Assembly: GCF_000266945.1 (NCBI RefSeq)
Contig: NC_018025.1
Coordinates: forward strand, 2,170,001 to 2,234,000
Source: Desulfomonile tiedjei DSM 6799
GTDB taxonomy: Bacteria; Desulfobacterota; Desulfomonilia; Desulfomonilales; Desulfomonilaceae
Direction: 5' to 3'
DNA length: 64,000 nt
The position numbers were made by a program, and so were the translations under genes. Within the stretch, counting starts at the first letter, position 1. Each line of letters opens with the position of its first letter. Positions 27,487 through 37,190 of the stretch are shown one piece after another. Under the pieces are notes generated by a model. It worked only from the letters and a program-made list of their open reading frames with translations, did no database searches and was not told the DNA's origin.

Positions 27487-28197
27487 ATGATTTCCGGTAA
27501 AACAGAGAGCTTCGCGGATGCTTTAAGACCTTTGACTGACAGAAAATCCGCTGGAGAACATATTTTCGAACATTTGAAGCAAGCGATTATTCGCGGTGAT
27601 ATTCCTCCCGGCAGTAGGATGGTGGAAACCCGAATTGCCGAAACCATGGGAGTTAGTCGCACTCCCGTGCGGGAGGCGATTCACAAGCTCGAACGTGAAG
27701 GTTTTCTGACCAAACAGGCGCATACCGGTTTTACTGTGGCCGGATTGACCAGGGAGGATGTTGAAGAGTGTTTCGGGATACGTGCAGTGCTGGAGGGATA
27801 TGCAGCCCGTCTGGCAACGGTGAAGCACACTCCGGAGCAGCTAAGACCTTTGATCCGCAAAAACGACCTGTTCAAAAAACACCTTGAAAAAGACGATCTG
27901 AAAGCGCTACCTAAAATCAATACCGACTTGCATAATATGATCTATGCATTGAGCGGGAGTCCTAAACTGATCAAAATGATCAACGATCTCAAGGAGCAAA
28001 TCCTTCGTTTTCGTGAGGTTATACTCAAGAGCAAATCCTTCGCACGAACCAGCCACAAGCACCATAGCGAAATGCTTTCCATGATGCAGGAACGGCGTGA
28101 GGATGAAGTCGAAAGGCTGGTCAGGGAACATATTCAGCTCGGGCAGACGGTTTTCCTTCGTCAATACGACCAGGAGCAGCGCAATCGACTTGCCTGA
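27487..28197 (+). CDS. GntR-family (FadR/FCD-type) transcriptional regulator
   Basis: The 236-residue regulator has an N-terminal winged helix-turn-helix, with EHLKQAIIRGDIPPGSRM, ETMGVSRTPVREAIHKLEREGF and a wing, followed by an all-helical FCD ligand domain (LTREDVEECFGIRAVLEGYAARLA; HNMIYALSGSPKL; HHSEMLSMM) containing the metal-binding His residues of the subgroup. Members usually repress catabolic genes until an organic acid or acyl-CoA ligand is bound. It lies in the middle of the island, and a perfect TGTATACA-centred palindrome at 22278 is a candidate binding site. Confidence 0.92.
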   Translation: MISGKTESFADALRPLTDRKSAGEHIFEHLKQAIIRGDIPPGSRMVETRIAETMGVSRTPVREAIHKLEREGFLTKQAHTGFTVAGLTREDVEECFGIRAVLEGYAARLATVKHTPEQLRPLIRKNDLFKKHLEKDDLKALPKINTDLHNMIYALSGSPKLIKMINDLKEQILRFREVILKSKSFARTSHKHHSEMLSMMQERREDEVERLVREHIQLGQTVFLRQYDQEQRNRLA

Positions 28198-28199
28198 GT

Positions 28200-28216
28200 G
28201 TCCGTTGCGAACGGAC
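28200..28216. terminator. Short hairpin after the regulator gene
   Basis: GTCCGTT pairs with AACGGAC around GCG, three bases past the stop codon. No T-tract follows, so termination is doubtful. Confidence 0.35.
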
Positions 28217-28399
28217 CCATGGCAATACTACAAATACTTAAGAGACAAAGGCAGAGCAGCATGGCGCTCAAGCGGGAATATCGAGAAATTCAGTCTTATG
28301 GGAACCTCCCTTCCGACCGGTCGGATTGCATGCAGGTTCACGCCCTTGCTTCGATTTACTGAAACAATCTCGTATTTCGGCTAATTGAAAGGAATGAGC

Positions 28400-28795
28400 A
28401 TGCAAGGAACAAAGAGGATTCGCATCCTTATAGCCAAACCGGGTCTGGATGGACATGACCGCGGAGCCAAGGTAGTGGCTTACGCTTTGCGTGACGCGGG
28501 GATGGAAGTCCTCTATTCCGGGCTCCACCAGTCCATCGATCAGATAGTTGCTGCAGCGATTCAGGAATCGGTTGATATCATTGGCTTGAGCATAATGACC
28601 GGTGCTCATCTCCCTATCTGTTCGAGATTAATGAAACGCTTACAGGAAGATGATTTGACCGACATCCACGTAGTGGTTGGAGGCGTTATCCCCAAAGACG
28701 ATATTTCTAAACTGGAAGGCATCGGGGTGAAGTGCGTTTTTCCCGGCGGTACCCGATTCGATGCCATCGTTGACGCCATTCGGGCGCTGCCTTAA
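28400..28795 (+). CDS. Acyl-CoA mutase small subunit (B12-binding domain)
   Basis: This 131-residue cobalamin-binding domain belongs to a methylmalonyl-CoA mutase-type enzyme. It has the DxHxxG motif in PGLDGHDRGAKVVA, whose His coordinates cobalt, plus the SIMTGAHL and VVGGVIPKDD segments that hold the nucleotide tail. AAAGGA lies six bases before the ATG at 28400; a TTG at 28385 and an ATG at 28394 are alternatives. The large-subunit gene follows after 11 bases. Such split mutases occur in many archaea and anaerobic bacteria. Confidence 0.94.
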   Translation: MQGTKRIRILIAKPGLDGHDRGAKVVAYALRDAGMEVLYSGLHQSIDQIVAAAIQESVDIIGLSIMTGAHLPICSRLMKRLQEDDLTDIHVVVGGVIPKDDISKLEGIGVKCVFPGGTRFDAIVDAIRALP

Positions 28796-28806
28796 GGGAG
28801 AAATCT

Positions 28807-30435
28807 ATGGGCGTCGCAAAGTACATTAAGAATGAAAAAGATGCTGTCGAAAAGGTAATCTACCAGTCAGGAATCGAAGTAAAGCCCGTGTACGGACCTC
28901 AAGACCTTGAGGCGGTCGGGTTCAACTACGAGCAGGACTTGGCTGATCCCGGGCAGTATCCCTTCACGCGGAATATCCATCCTCAGGGCTATCGTTCCCG
29001 GGCCTGGACTACTCGCCAGTACACCGGGTTTGGAACTCCCGAGGAGACCAACAAACGTTTCAAATATATGATCGCACATGGGCAAACAGGGCTTAATGTG
29101 GCCTTCGATCTTCCTACCCAGATGGGCTATGATTCCGACCATCCTCTGGCGCTCGGTGAAGTGGGGCGAGTTGGTATGGCCGTGGATTCCCTTCAGGATT
29201 TCGATATCGCCTTCAAAGATATTCAGTTCGACCGTATCGGCTCAGGACTAACGATCAATGCCGTTGCGAGTATTATGCTGGCAATGTATCAGGCAACCGC
29301 TGAGAAGGCCGGTTATCCCAAAGAAAAGATCAGTGCCACTCCGCAAAACGACATCCTCAAAGAGATGATCGGCCGGGGCGCATGGATTTTTCCCGTGGAA
29401 CCCGGAGTGAGACTGGTTTGCGACGTGATAGAGTATGCGGTCAAGGAGCTTCCCAGGAGCAATCCCGTCAGCATCTGCGGCTATCATATCCGGGAATCGG
29501 GAGCTACTCCGACCCAGGAAATCGCTTACGCATTTGAAATAGCACGGGCTTACATTGATAACCTGGTGGACCGCGGGCTTTCTCCCGATCAATTTGTGGG
29601 TCGCTTTTCTTTTAACTTGAATGTGTACGGAAACCTGTGGGAACAGGTGGCCAAATTTAGAGCTGCCAGAAAATTGTGGGCAAAAATGCTCAAGGAAGAC
29701 TACGGCGTTACCGATAAGAAGAACCTGTTTCTGCGGGGATTGTTCGGTGGTGGCGGCAGCGGATTGACCAAAGAACAACCGGAGAACAATATCATCCGCG
29801 GCGCCTATTACGCTCTCGCAGCCGCGCTGAGTGGGGCTCAAACCACTGCTCTGTGCTCTTTTGACGAAGCGTTTACGATTCCGACTCCCAGAGCTGCCTT
29901 GCTGTCTCTCCGGACGCTCGAAATCATCATGGAAGAAGTGGGATTGCGGGATACGGTCGACCCGTTGGCAGGATCGTACTTCATCGAAACGCTCACGAAA
30001 GAGATGGAAAACAGAATTACCGCTGAAATGCAGCGTGTCCGGGATAGAGGCGGCATGATACATGCCGTTTCCAGCGGGTACATTCAAGGTGAAGTTGCCA
30101 AGCAGGCCTATGAGTTCGAGAAGAGCCTGCAGAATGGCGAAGTCATTAAAGTCGGTGTCAACAAGTATACCGAAGGCGAACAACCGGATGTCGAGCTGCA
30201 CGCATACGATGAAGCGTGGGCTGAAACCCAGATCGATAGGCTGAAAGAGTTACGGCGAACCCGCAACAATCGTGAAGTGACGAGTACGCTCAAAACATTG
30301 GAATCAACAGCTCGCGGAGGAGGCAATGTCATGCCTGCACTCGTGGATTGCTGCCGAGCTTATGCCACGGTTGGCGAGATGGCCGGTGTTTTCAGGGATG
30401 TTTTCGGGGAGTGGCAAGAACCCCGGTTATTCTAG
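28807..30435 (+). CDS. Acyl-CoA mutase large subunit (methylmalonyl-CoA mutase type)
   Basis: This is the 542-residue substrate-binding TIM-barrel subunit of a B12-dependent acyl-CoA mutase. Compared with the Propionibacterium enzyme, the carboxylate-binding residues are kept: Tyr72 in TRQYTGFG (Tyr89) and Arg190 in GRGAWIFP (Arg207), and the catalytic His227 in GYHIRESG (His244). Isobutyryl-CoA mutases have Phe and Gln at the first two. The enzyme thus probably handles methylmalonyl-CoA/succinyl-CoA or another dicarboxylic acyl-CoA. It works with the small subunit encoded just upstream and fits with the epimerase-like VOC protein at 21418. Confidence 0.93.
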   Translation: MGVAKYIKNEKDAVEKVIYQSGIEVKPVYGPQDLEAVGFNYEQDLADPGQYPFTRNIHPQGYRSRAWTTRQYTGFGTPEETNKRFKYMIAHGQTGLNVAFDLPTQMGYDSDHPLALGEVGRVGMAVDSLQDFDIAFKDIQFDRIGSGLTINAVASIMLAMYQATAEKAGYPKEKISATPQNDILKEMIGRGAWIFPVEPGVRLVCDVIEYAVKELPRSNPVSICGYHIRESGATPTQEIAYAFEIARAYIDNLVDRGLSPDQFVGRFSFNLNVYGNLWEQVAKFRAARKLWAKMLKEDYGVTDKKNLFLRGLFGGGGSGLTKEQPENNIIRGAYYALAAALSGAQTTALCSFDEAFTIPTPRAALLSLRTLEIIMEEVGLRDTVDPLAGSYFIETLTKEMENRITAEMQRVRDRGGMIHAVSSGYIQGEVAKQAYEFEKSLQNGEVIKVGVNKYTEGEQPDVELHAYDEAWAETQIDRLKELRRTRNNREVTSTLKTLESTARGGGNVMPALVDCCRAYATVGEMAGVFRDVFGEWQEPRLF

Positions 30436-30543
30436 TACGATCCCGATGGCGGTCCAACGATTCACGCTTCTACAAGAATCACGATCCGCTGACACAATGG
30501 CATCATTGTCACGCATTTCGTTCAGGTCAACCTCGGAGAGGTC

Positions 30544-32628
30544 ATGAAAAACGGAGCATTTCGCTTAGGTTGTGATATCGGCGGCACGTTCACCGATTTT
30601 GTCCTCGTTAACGATGAAACCGGCACGTTTTCAATCTACAAGTGCTTAACAACACCATCGGACCCATCTGATGCCATTGAAACGGGGATACGGGGGTTGG
30701 AAAAGCAGACTCCGGGATTCATGCCACATGTCGCGGAGATTATCCACGGCACCACATTGGTGATTAACGCCATAATCGAGCGGAAAGGCGCCCGCACCGG
30801 GTTGATTACCACCAGAGGATTCAAGGACATCCTGGAGCTTGGGCGCGAAATCCGCTACGATGCCTACGACATCTTTGCCGAATATCCCAGGCCTCTGGTT
30901 CCTCGACCTTTACGGAAAGAAGTGAACGAGCGGATTGCGAGCGACGGCCGTATCCTTAAAGCGCTGGACCTCGATGATGTCAAGCAGGTCGTACAATCGC
31001 TTCAAGATGCTAAAGTGGAATCCGTGGCAATCTGTTTGATCAACTCCTACGAGAATCCTGAACACGAGATAAAAATCAAAGCGTTAGTCAACGAGCTGGC
31101 TCCCGATTTGTCAATCTCGGTCTCCTGCGAAGTGCTTCCCCAGATACGAGAATATGAGCGAACCAGTACTACCGCGACCAATGCCTATGTGAAACCGATT
31201 ACCGTCAAGTACCTGCAAAAACTGTCGTCACGCTTGCAGTCGCTCGGGTTCGAGGGTAAGCTTTTTATCATGCTCTCCAGCGGCAGCATTACAACAGTCG
31301 CCACTGCATGCGAATTCCCGGTACGCATCATCGAATCCGGCCCTACTGCAGCGGTAATAGCTTCCCAGCATTATGGCCGTATGTTCAACATCAAGGACAT
31401 CTTTTGCTTCGATATGGGAGGAACCACCGCCAAATCGTGCCTTATTCAGAAAGGCGAAGCGGGGTTGGTGTCAACCTTTGAAGTAGGGCGTGTTCAACGT
31501 TTCAAGAAAGGCAGCGGGCTACCCATTCAGGTGCCGGTTGTAGATCTCATGGAAATCGGAGCTGGCGGCGGAAGTATTGCCCGGATCAGCAAAATGGGGC
31601 TTCTCCAGGTTGGGCCTGAGAGCGCCGGAGCAGATCCCGGACCTGCAAGTTACGATCTGGGTGGAGTGAACCCTACCGTAACCGATGCAGATTTGATTCT
31701 GGGATACCTGGATCCTGACTACTTCCTCGGCGGTACCATGCCCTTGAATTTGGATGCCGCACGAAAAGCAATTGAAGAGAAAATAGCCAAACCACTTAAT
31801 ACGACTATTACCGACGCTGCTTTCGGTATTCACGACCTGATCAACGAGACCATGGCAGCGGCAGCCAAGACCCATATAGCTGAGAAAGGGGGCAACCCCA
31901 ATACCATCACCGTGGCGGCTTTCGGTGGGGCCGGACCGGTACACGCGTACGGGCTCGCTCGAAAAATCGGTGCTCCGCGATTGATCGTTCCTCCTCTTGC
32001 TGGTGTAGGTTCCGCCCTGGGCTTCTTCACTGCACCGGTAGCATTCGATCTGGTCCGAAGTCACAGAGTTGCGTTGGATGATGCGGACTTCAACTCCATA
32101 GAAAAGCTCTTTGCGGATCTCGAGAAAGAAGCTTCGGCAATTCTGCGGCAAAGCGGTCAAGTGCAAGATATCAGCTTCGCACGTTCCATCGATATGCGCT
32201 TTATGGGACAGGGTGCCGAGACGAATCTGCCTATCCCTAACAAGCCTTTCAACCAGTGGCAAGAGCGAGAAATCCGAGTCCTTTTCGATGAGACCTATGA
32301 GCGACTGTACGGTCGTACGTATCCGGATACTCGTTTAGAGTTCATTACCTTCAGGGTTCGGGCCAGTCTTCCGGAACGTCCGTTTCGTATTCCTCCCATG
32401 GCAGCAAGCGGTGGAACGCTGGAAAGCTGCATCAAGGGGCAGAGGCAAGCATATTCGCTCATTCAGAAGAAATATGTCCCGTTTACTGTGATAGATCGGA
32501 TGAAACTGTTTCCCGGTGCCAAAATCCCAGGTCCGGTGATCATCGAAGAAAAAGAATCCACCATAGTTGTGGGTGAAGATGCGCATGCCGCGGTGGACGA
32601 CTTCGGCTTTGTATGGATAACGTTCTGA
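30544..32628 (+). CDS. hyuA: Hydantoinase/oxoprolinase-family subunit A (ATP-binding)
   Basis: The 694-residue protein has an ASKHA ATPase core: LGCDIGGTFTDFVLV at the N-terminus, IHGTTLVINAIIERKGARTGLITTRGF, the EYERTSTTATNAYVKP segment, FDMGGTTAKSCLI, DLMEIGAGGGSIA and GGAGPVHAYGLAR. The family includes N-methylhydantoinase, 5-oxoprolinase, and the acetone and acetophenone carboxylases, which use ATP to activate a lactam or ketone/bicarbonate. With HyuB it forms the full enzyme. In this context ring opening of a lactam or carboxylation of a ketone are both plausible. GGAGAGG precedes the ATG. Confidence 0.92.
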   Translation: MKNGAFRLGCDIGGTFTDFVLVNDETGTFSIYKCLTTPSDPSDAIETGIRGLEKQTPGFMPHVAEIIHGTTLVINAIIERKGARTGLITTRGFKDILELGREIRYDAYDIFAEYPRPLVPRPLRKEVNERIASDGRILKALDLDDVKQVVQSLQDAKVESVAICLINSYENPEHEIKIKALVNELAPDLSISVSCEVLPQIREYERTSTTATNAYVKPITVKYLQKLSSRLQSLGFEGKLFIMLSSGSITTVATACEFPVRIIESGPTAAVIASQHYGRMFNIKDIFCFDMGGTTAKSCLIQKGEAGLVSTFEVGRVQRFKKGSGLPIQVPVVDLMEIGAGGGSIARISKMGLLQVGPESAGADPGPASYDLGGVNPTVTDADLILGYLDPDYFLGGTMPLNLDAARKAIEEKIAKPLNTTITDAAFGIHDLINETMAAAAKTHIAEKGGNPNTITVAAFGGAGPVHAYGLARKIGAPRLIVPPLAGVGSALGFFTAPVAFDLVRSHRVALDDADFNSIEKLFADLEKEASAILRQSGQVQDISFARSIDMRFMGQGAETNLPIPNKPFNQWQEREIRVLFDETYERLYGRTYPDTRLEFITFRVRASLPERPFRIPPMAASGGTLESCIKGQRQAYSLIQKKYVPFTVIDRMKLFPGAKIPGPVIIEEKESTIVVGEDAHAAVDDFGFVWITF

Positions 32629-32740
32629 ACGTGTCTGAAGCCACCAAAAGGGCGGGAGTATGTCGCAATCCTTTCCAAAATGTACGAAGTCGTTTTCGTC
32701 GCCATGTCAAATCAATGAGTTATGGTGGCCCGTTTCTTGC

Positions 32741-32779
32741 CAACAAGCTACTTGTTCGGGAATCTGAAGTAGCTTGTTG
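32741..32779. terminator. 13-bp hairpin between hyuA and hyuB
   Basis: CAACAAGCTACTT pairs perfectly with AAGTAGCTTGTTG around a 13-base loop. No T-tract follows. It may adjust expression of hyuB or be a mobile palindrome; it lies in a 184-base gap that shows no gene. Confidence 0.5.
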
Positions 32780-32812
32780 CCCTCAATATTCCTGATCGCA
32801 AGGAGAGTTTGA

Positions 32813-34564
32813 ATGTCGCAGAAGTTCGATCCGATCACACTTGAGATTCTTTGGCGCCGGCTGATTTCCATCGTGGACGAAGCGGATGCCTCGGTTGCAC
32901 GTACTGCGTTTTCGAGCTTACTCCGGGACGCCCACGATTACACCTGCATGTTCACTGACGGTCAGGGAAATGAACTCGTTCAGGGCACTTTCTGTACTCC
33001 GGGCCAGGCTGGTGCAATGGCGCTTGGCATAAAAAAAGTCATTCGCCATTTTCCCTACGAAGAATATCGTCCGGGTGACGTAATCATCGTCAACGATCCC
33101 TGGCTTTTGGCGGGCCACTTGAATGACGTCTGCGTCTTGAGTCCCGTTTTCTACAAAGACCGTGTTGTCGCTTTCACCGCTTGCGTCTTCCATCATTCTG
33201 ACATTGGAGGCCGTGTTGCATCAGACAACCGTGAGGTGCACGAGGAAGGACTTTTTATCCCTCCGATAAAGCTCTATACAGCCGGGGTACCTAATGAGTC
33301 GGTATTAGACCTCATCCGCTGGAATGTGCGAACGCCCGAGGAGGTTATTGGAGATATTCGTTCCCAGGTGGCATCCAATCACGTTTGTGCTGAAAAAGTA
33401 GTCGAAATGTTGTCTGACGAGGGGCTTGACTCTTTGGACGATCTCGCGGGCGAAATTATCAGCCGCACCGAAAACAGCATGCGCCAGGCAATTTCAAAAA
33501 TACCGGACGGAACGTATCCGTATAAAGGAGTCATCGAAGGCGCAGGTAAACGAGACGACATAACAATCGCGCTTACGGTGAACGTCAAAGATAGTGACAT
33601 TCTGGTAGACTTTGACGGAACCTCTCCGCAGGTCAACTGGGGTGTGAACGTTGTATACAATTTTACCTACACGTATGTATTTATGGCCATAAAGAGCGCT
33701 TTCGATCCGGATATTCCCATTAATGAAGGTGCTACTCGGCCCATCAAGATGACTGCTCCCGAAGGCTGTGTGGTAAACTGCAAATTCCCGGCTGCTGTAG
33801 CGGCTCGTATGCAAGTGGGACATTTTATGACTGAGATGGTTTTTCGTGCCCTTGCTCCGGCTATTCCCGATCGTATTATTGCCGGCAGTGGCGGCACTCC
33901 TGCTCAGACGAATATCATGTACGGGCGAAGGCACAATGGAAAACCCTGGTTCACCATGATTATTCGCGGCGGAGGACTGGGTGCGAGCGGGTCCATGGAC
34001 GGCCATCACTGTGCTATTTTCCCTGCCAACGGTGCAAACACCCCGGTGGAGATCTTCGAAAGTGACACCCCCTTGCTTGTCGAACAGAGGGGCCTGTTGC
34101 TCGATTCAGGAGGGCCCGGAAAAAGACGGGGAGGTTTGGGACGCAAGATGGTGATTCGTGTGCCGGACGACGAATTTGCTCCTCTTCCTCCGGTCACCAT
34201 TGCTGTGCAAGCAGGTCGTTTTCGTTATCCGCCTGAAGGCCTCTTCGGTGGCGGCAATGCTTCCACTGCGCGGTTTCTCAAGAATGACGAGCCTGCCGAT
34301 CCGAGCGGTCTCACGTTTGCCGAACCCGGCGACCAGGTAGCCTTCTACAGCGCAGGTGGAGGAGGTTACGGCAATCCGTTCGAGCGGGATCCTGACGAAG
34401 TGGCTGCCGACGTTCAAAACGGTTACGTGAGCATCGAAAGTGCCCGCGATGACTACGGCGTGATCGTTGCGCCGGATACTCTTGCTGTGGACGCAGCGGC
34501 TACGTCAATCCTTCGTTCCAAAACCCTATGCGCGTGTAATGCCGATGCGCTCTCAAAGCAGTAA
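32813..34564 (+). CDS. hyuB: Hydantoinase/oxoprolinase-family subunit B
   Basis: The 583-residue protein matches HyuB: DPITLEILWRRLISIVDEADASV at the start, DAHDYTCMFTDGQG, NDPWLLAGHLNDV, HHSDIGGRVASDNREV, MQVGHFMTEMVFRALA and the Gly-rich LLDSGGPGKRRGGLGRKM. HyuB carries the catalytic, metal-binding half of the ATP-dependent amidohydrolase or carboxylase. Length is normal. AAGGAGAG precedes the ATG. It is followed by a set of strong hairpins at 34568-34729, so this is probably the end of a transcription unit. Confidence 0.92.
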   Translation: MSQKFDPITLEILWRRLISIVDEADASVARTAFSSLLRDAHDYTCMFTDGQGNELVQGTFCTPGQAGAMALGIKKVIRHFPYEEYRPGDVIIVNDPWLLAGHLNDVCVLSPVFYKDRVVAFTACVFHHSDIGGRVASDNREVHEEGLFIPPIKLYTAGVPNESVLDLIRWNVRTPEEVIGDIRSQVASNHVCAEKVVEMLSDEGLDSLDDLAGEIISRTENSMRQAISKIPDGTYPYKGVIEGAGKRDDITIALTVNVKDSDILVDFDGTSPQVNWGVNVVYNFTYTYVFMAIKSAFDPDIPINEGATRPIKMTAPEGCVVNCKFPAAVAARMQVGHFMTEMVFRALAPAIPDRIIAGSGGTPAQTNIMYGRRHNGKPWFTMIIRGGGLGASGSMDGHHCAIFPANGANTPVEIFESDTPLLVEQRGLLLDSGGPGKRRGGLGRKMVIRVPDDEFAPLPPVTIAVQAGRFRYPPEGLFGGGNASTARFLKNDEPADPSGLTFAEPGDQVAFYSAGGGGYGNPFERDPDEVAADVQNGYVSIESARDDYGVIVAPDTLAVDAAATSILRSKTLCACNADALSKQ

Positions 34565-34567
34565 GAC

Positions 34568-34601
34568 TTGGGGAACCTTTTTTGTAAAAAAGGTTCCCCA
34601 A
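34568..34601. terminator. Strong 16-bp hairpin with T and A runs after hyuB
   Basis: TTGGGGAACCTTTTTT is followed by a GT loop and the exact complement AAAAAAGGTTCCCCAA. This can end transcription from either side. Confidence 0.7.
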
Positions 34602-34624
34602 ACCCTCCAAAAAACTTTTAACAC

Positions 34625-34670
34625 TCGCCTAATTCCTGGTTTTTTCGGGAAAAAACCAGAAATTAGGCGA
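34625..34670. terminator. Second long hairpin after hyuB
   Basis: TCGCCTAATT and CTGGTTTTTT pair with AAAAAACCAG and AATTAGGCGA, with one mismatch between the arms and a CGGG loop; the stem is about 20 bp. Confidence 0.6.
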
Positions 34671-34697
34671 ATATTAGAAGTTCTTGGGAAGGGGTTC

Positions 34698-34729
34698 GGG
34701 GAAACACTTCTTACAAGAAGGGTTTCCCT
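34698..34729. repeat. Third hairpin after hyuB, copy of the hairpin at 1138
   Basis: GGGAAAC and CTTCTT pair with AAGAAG and GTTTCCC around AC, identical in layout to 1138-1169. Confidence 0.6.
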
Positions 34730-34797
34730 GTATTGCTCCTTTGATTGCTATCGGCATTACACACGCATGGCAACGAATCTGAAGTGAGGAGGCTTGA

Positions 34798-36093
34798 ATG
34801 CCTAGAACCTTTCTCCCCTCTTTTGCCAATACGGCCGAACTCCATGCCCACCAGTTAAAGGGGCTCAAGTGGACGGTGAAGCACGCGTATGAAGGGTCCG
34901 AGTATTACAGGAGGGCAATGGCGCAGGCAGGAGTGACACCGGACGATATTCAATCCCTTGATGATATCCGTCGGCTGCCTTTGACGACCGCTGACGATTT
35001 ACGTGCCGGATATCCTTATCCTCTGTTATCGGTGCCGATGTCTGAAGTGGTTCGTATTCATGCATCCTCCGGAACTACAGGGAAACGGAAAATTCTCTCC
35101 TACAGTCAAAAAGACGTGGATGACTGGAGCTACTTTTTTGCCCGATGTTATGAAATGGCCGGGCTTACGACTGAGGACCGGGTTCAGATAGCCGTGGGCT
35201 ACGGTATATGGACTGCAGGGATCGGGTTCCAGTTGGGGTGTGAACGTTTCGGGGCGATGGCTGTTCCGGTAGGACCGGGAAATATAGACTTACATTGTGA
35301 GTTCCTGGTGGATCTTCAGTCAACGGTCATGTGTTGTACTGGTTCCATGGGACTTCTCATGGCCGAGGAGGTTAATCGCCGGGGTATTAGAGACAAAATC
35401 GCTCTCAAGAAAATGATCTTCGGATCCGAACGTACTAGCGAATCCATGCGTCAACGTATTCGCCAGTTGCTCGGTCTGGAGCAGATGTTTGATATTGTCG
35501 GAATGACCGAATTGTACGGCCCGGGCACCGGTCAGGAGTGTACGGCCCATGAGGGAATTCACTATTGGGCCGACTACTACATTCTGGAGATGTTGGATCC
35601 CACTACATTGGAGCCTGTTCCTCCAGGTGAGATCGGGGAAATGGTCGTGACCACACTCCAAAAAGAGGCAGCACCACTTATTCGCTATCGGACACGAGAT
35701 TTGACGAGACTCATTGATCGTCCGTGCTCCTGTGGAAGCATTCTGCCTCTCCACGATCGACTCCTCGGGCGTTCCGACGACATGATCATCTTCCGTGCAG
35801 TGAACATCTACCCCGGTCAGATCGACTCCGTCCTGTCAAGAATAGATGACATCGGTTCCGAATATCAGATTAGTCTGGATCGACGAGAAGATGGAAAAGA
35901 TTATATGAAATTGCGTGTGGAGTGCTGCGAGTCCTCTGACAAGTCTGAATATCCCAGAATTCAAGCCAAGGTGGCGGCTGCCGTAAAAAAGGCAGTGATG
36001 GTGAGCTGCGATGTCGAGGTCGGTGAATACGGCTCACTGCCGCGATCTGACAGGAAATCAAAACGTGTGTTCGATAATCGTCCTACAGAGTAA
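34798..36093 (+). CDS. Phenylacetate-CoA ligase-like AMP-forming acyl-CoA ligase
   Basis: The 431-residue ligase of the PaaK group has the phosphate loop HASSGTTGKRKI, the adenine-binding GMTELYGPG, the RYRTRDL hinge region with the Cys pair in PCSCG, RSDDMIIFRAVNIYPGQ and a C-terminal lid domain. Family members make aryl- or arylacetyl-CoA from the acid, ATP and CoA. It stands between the oxoprolinase-type genes and two Mo hydroxylase sets, so it probably activates a ring acid or its ring-opened product. GAGGAGG precedes the ATG. A specific substrate cannot be named from sequence. Confidence 0.92.
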   Translation: MPRTFLPSFANTAELHAHQLKGLKWTVKHAYEGSEYYRRAMAQAGVTPDDIQSLDDIRRLPLTTADDLRAGYPYPLLSVPMSEVVRIHASSGTTGKRKILSYSQKDVDDWSYFFARCYEMAGLTTEDRVQIAVGYGIWTAGIGFQLGCERFGAMAVPVGPGNIDLHCEFLVDLQSTVMCCTGSMGLLMAEEVNRRGIRDKIALKKMIFGSERTSESMRQRIRQLLGLEQMFDIVGMTELYGPGTGQECTAHEGIHYWADYYILEMLDPTTLEPVPPGEIGEMVVTTLQKEAAPLIRYRTRDLTRLIDRPCSCGSILPLHDRLLGRSDDMIIFRAVNIYPGQIDSVLSRIDDIGSEYQISLDRREDGKDYMKLRVECCESSDKSEYPRIQAKVAAAVKKAVMVSCDVEVGEYGSLPRSDRKSKRVFDNRPTE

Positions 36094-36158
36094 GGTGCTC
36101 TGAGAGATGCTGTCATGAACTTCTCTCTCACTCTTGAATCCTTCAAACCGAGGCAAGC

Positions 36159-37043
36159 ATGAAAAAATTCACGTACCTGGTTCCCAAGACACTTGATGAG
36201 GCGATTTCATTGCACAGGTCCCATGGAGATGGGGCCATGTACGTGGCCGGGGGAACCGATGTCCTGGTCAAGGTCAAGTCCGGGAAGATGGCTCCCGACT
36301 ATTTGATTTCTCTGAAACATATTCCCGGGCAGGATCGGCTTCGGTTGAATCCTGATACCGGTGAGTTGCACATCGGCGCCTTCGTAACCCACCGGACTTT
36401 GGAGACATCTTCGTTAATAAAGAAGCACTACCCGATAATCCAGGATGCGGTACAGCACATCGGCTCGGTACAGATTCGCAATGTGGCCACTATAGGGGGC
36501 AATCTGGTGAACGCTGTTCCGTCTGCTGATGGAGCAGTTCCTCTCATAGCCCTGGACGCCGCGGTGAGCATCTACGGTACTACAGGAGCCCGTAGCGTGG
36601 ATTTGATCCATTTCTTCGAGGGCCCTGGCAAGACCGTAATGGAACCCGGAGAAATCCTGACGGAAATCGTTGTCCCTAAACAACCTGCACGCACTGGTGG
36701 CGCTTACCAGAAATTCGGTCGGAGAGCGGCTATGGAACTTCCGCTTATTGGAGTGGGGGTTCTGCTCAGTCTTGAAGAGGGCTCCAACAGGTGCATCAAG
36801 GCGCGGGTATCCCTGGGAGTAGCTGCTCCCACTCCGATTCGCACTCTGAATGCCGAGAGGTACCTTGTAGGGAAGGAAATCACCGAAGAGATACTGGATG
36901 AAGCCGGGCAATTGGCAGCAGAGGAATCGCGTGTTCGAGACAGTATTCGAGGATTGGCCTGGTACCGGCGTGAAATGGTTGGTGTGTTCGTGAAGCGCAT
37001 GGGCATGAAATGCCTGGAGAGAATTGGGGCGTTGGAGGCGTGA
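36159..37043 (+). CDS. Mo hydroxylase FAD-binding subunit (set 2)
   Basis: The 294-residue FAD subunit has AGGTDVLVKVKSG near residue 30 and SVQIRNVATIGGNLVNA near residue 105. After GGNL there is no Cys-rich insertion. It is 66 bases downstream of the ligase gene. It is separated from its [2Fe-2S] partner by a 362-base gap holding an inverted repeat pair, which is unusual because the other sets are tightly packed. The gene order M-S-L differs from set 1. Confidence 0.94.
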   Translation: MKKFTYLVPKTLDEAISLHRSHGDGAMYVAGGTDVLVKVKSGKMAPDYLISLKHIPGQDRLRLNPDTGELHIGAFVTHRTLETSSLIKKHYPIIQDAVQHIGSVQIRNVATIGGNLVNAVPSADGAVPLIALDAAVSIYGTTGARSVDLIHFFEGPGKTVMEPGEILTEIVVPKQPARTGGAYQKFGRRAAMELPLIGVGVLLSLEEGSNRCIKARVSLGVAAPTPIRTLNAERYLVGKEITEEILDEAGQLAAEESRVRDSIRGLAWYRREMVGVFVKRMGMKCLERIGALEA

Positions 37044-37190
37044 TATACCAGGAAGAGGACTCATTTTCAGAGAGCTGATAGGTGATCAACCCTTTTTCTA
37101 AAGCGGGATTTTGAAGGATTCAGATGTTGGGCAATAATCCCATCGTCCCCATAGACGCAAAAATAAGAAGTATCCTGCATGCCCCAGTAG

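Noticed and set aside
29248-30201. Long minus-strand frame of 317 codons opposite the acyl-CoA mutase gene
   Set aside because: It lies wholly within a well-supported conserved gene and its sequence has no domain character.
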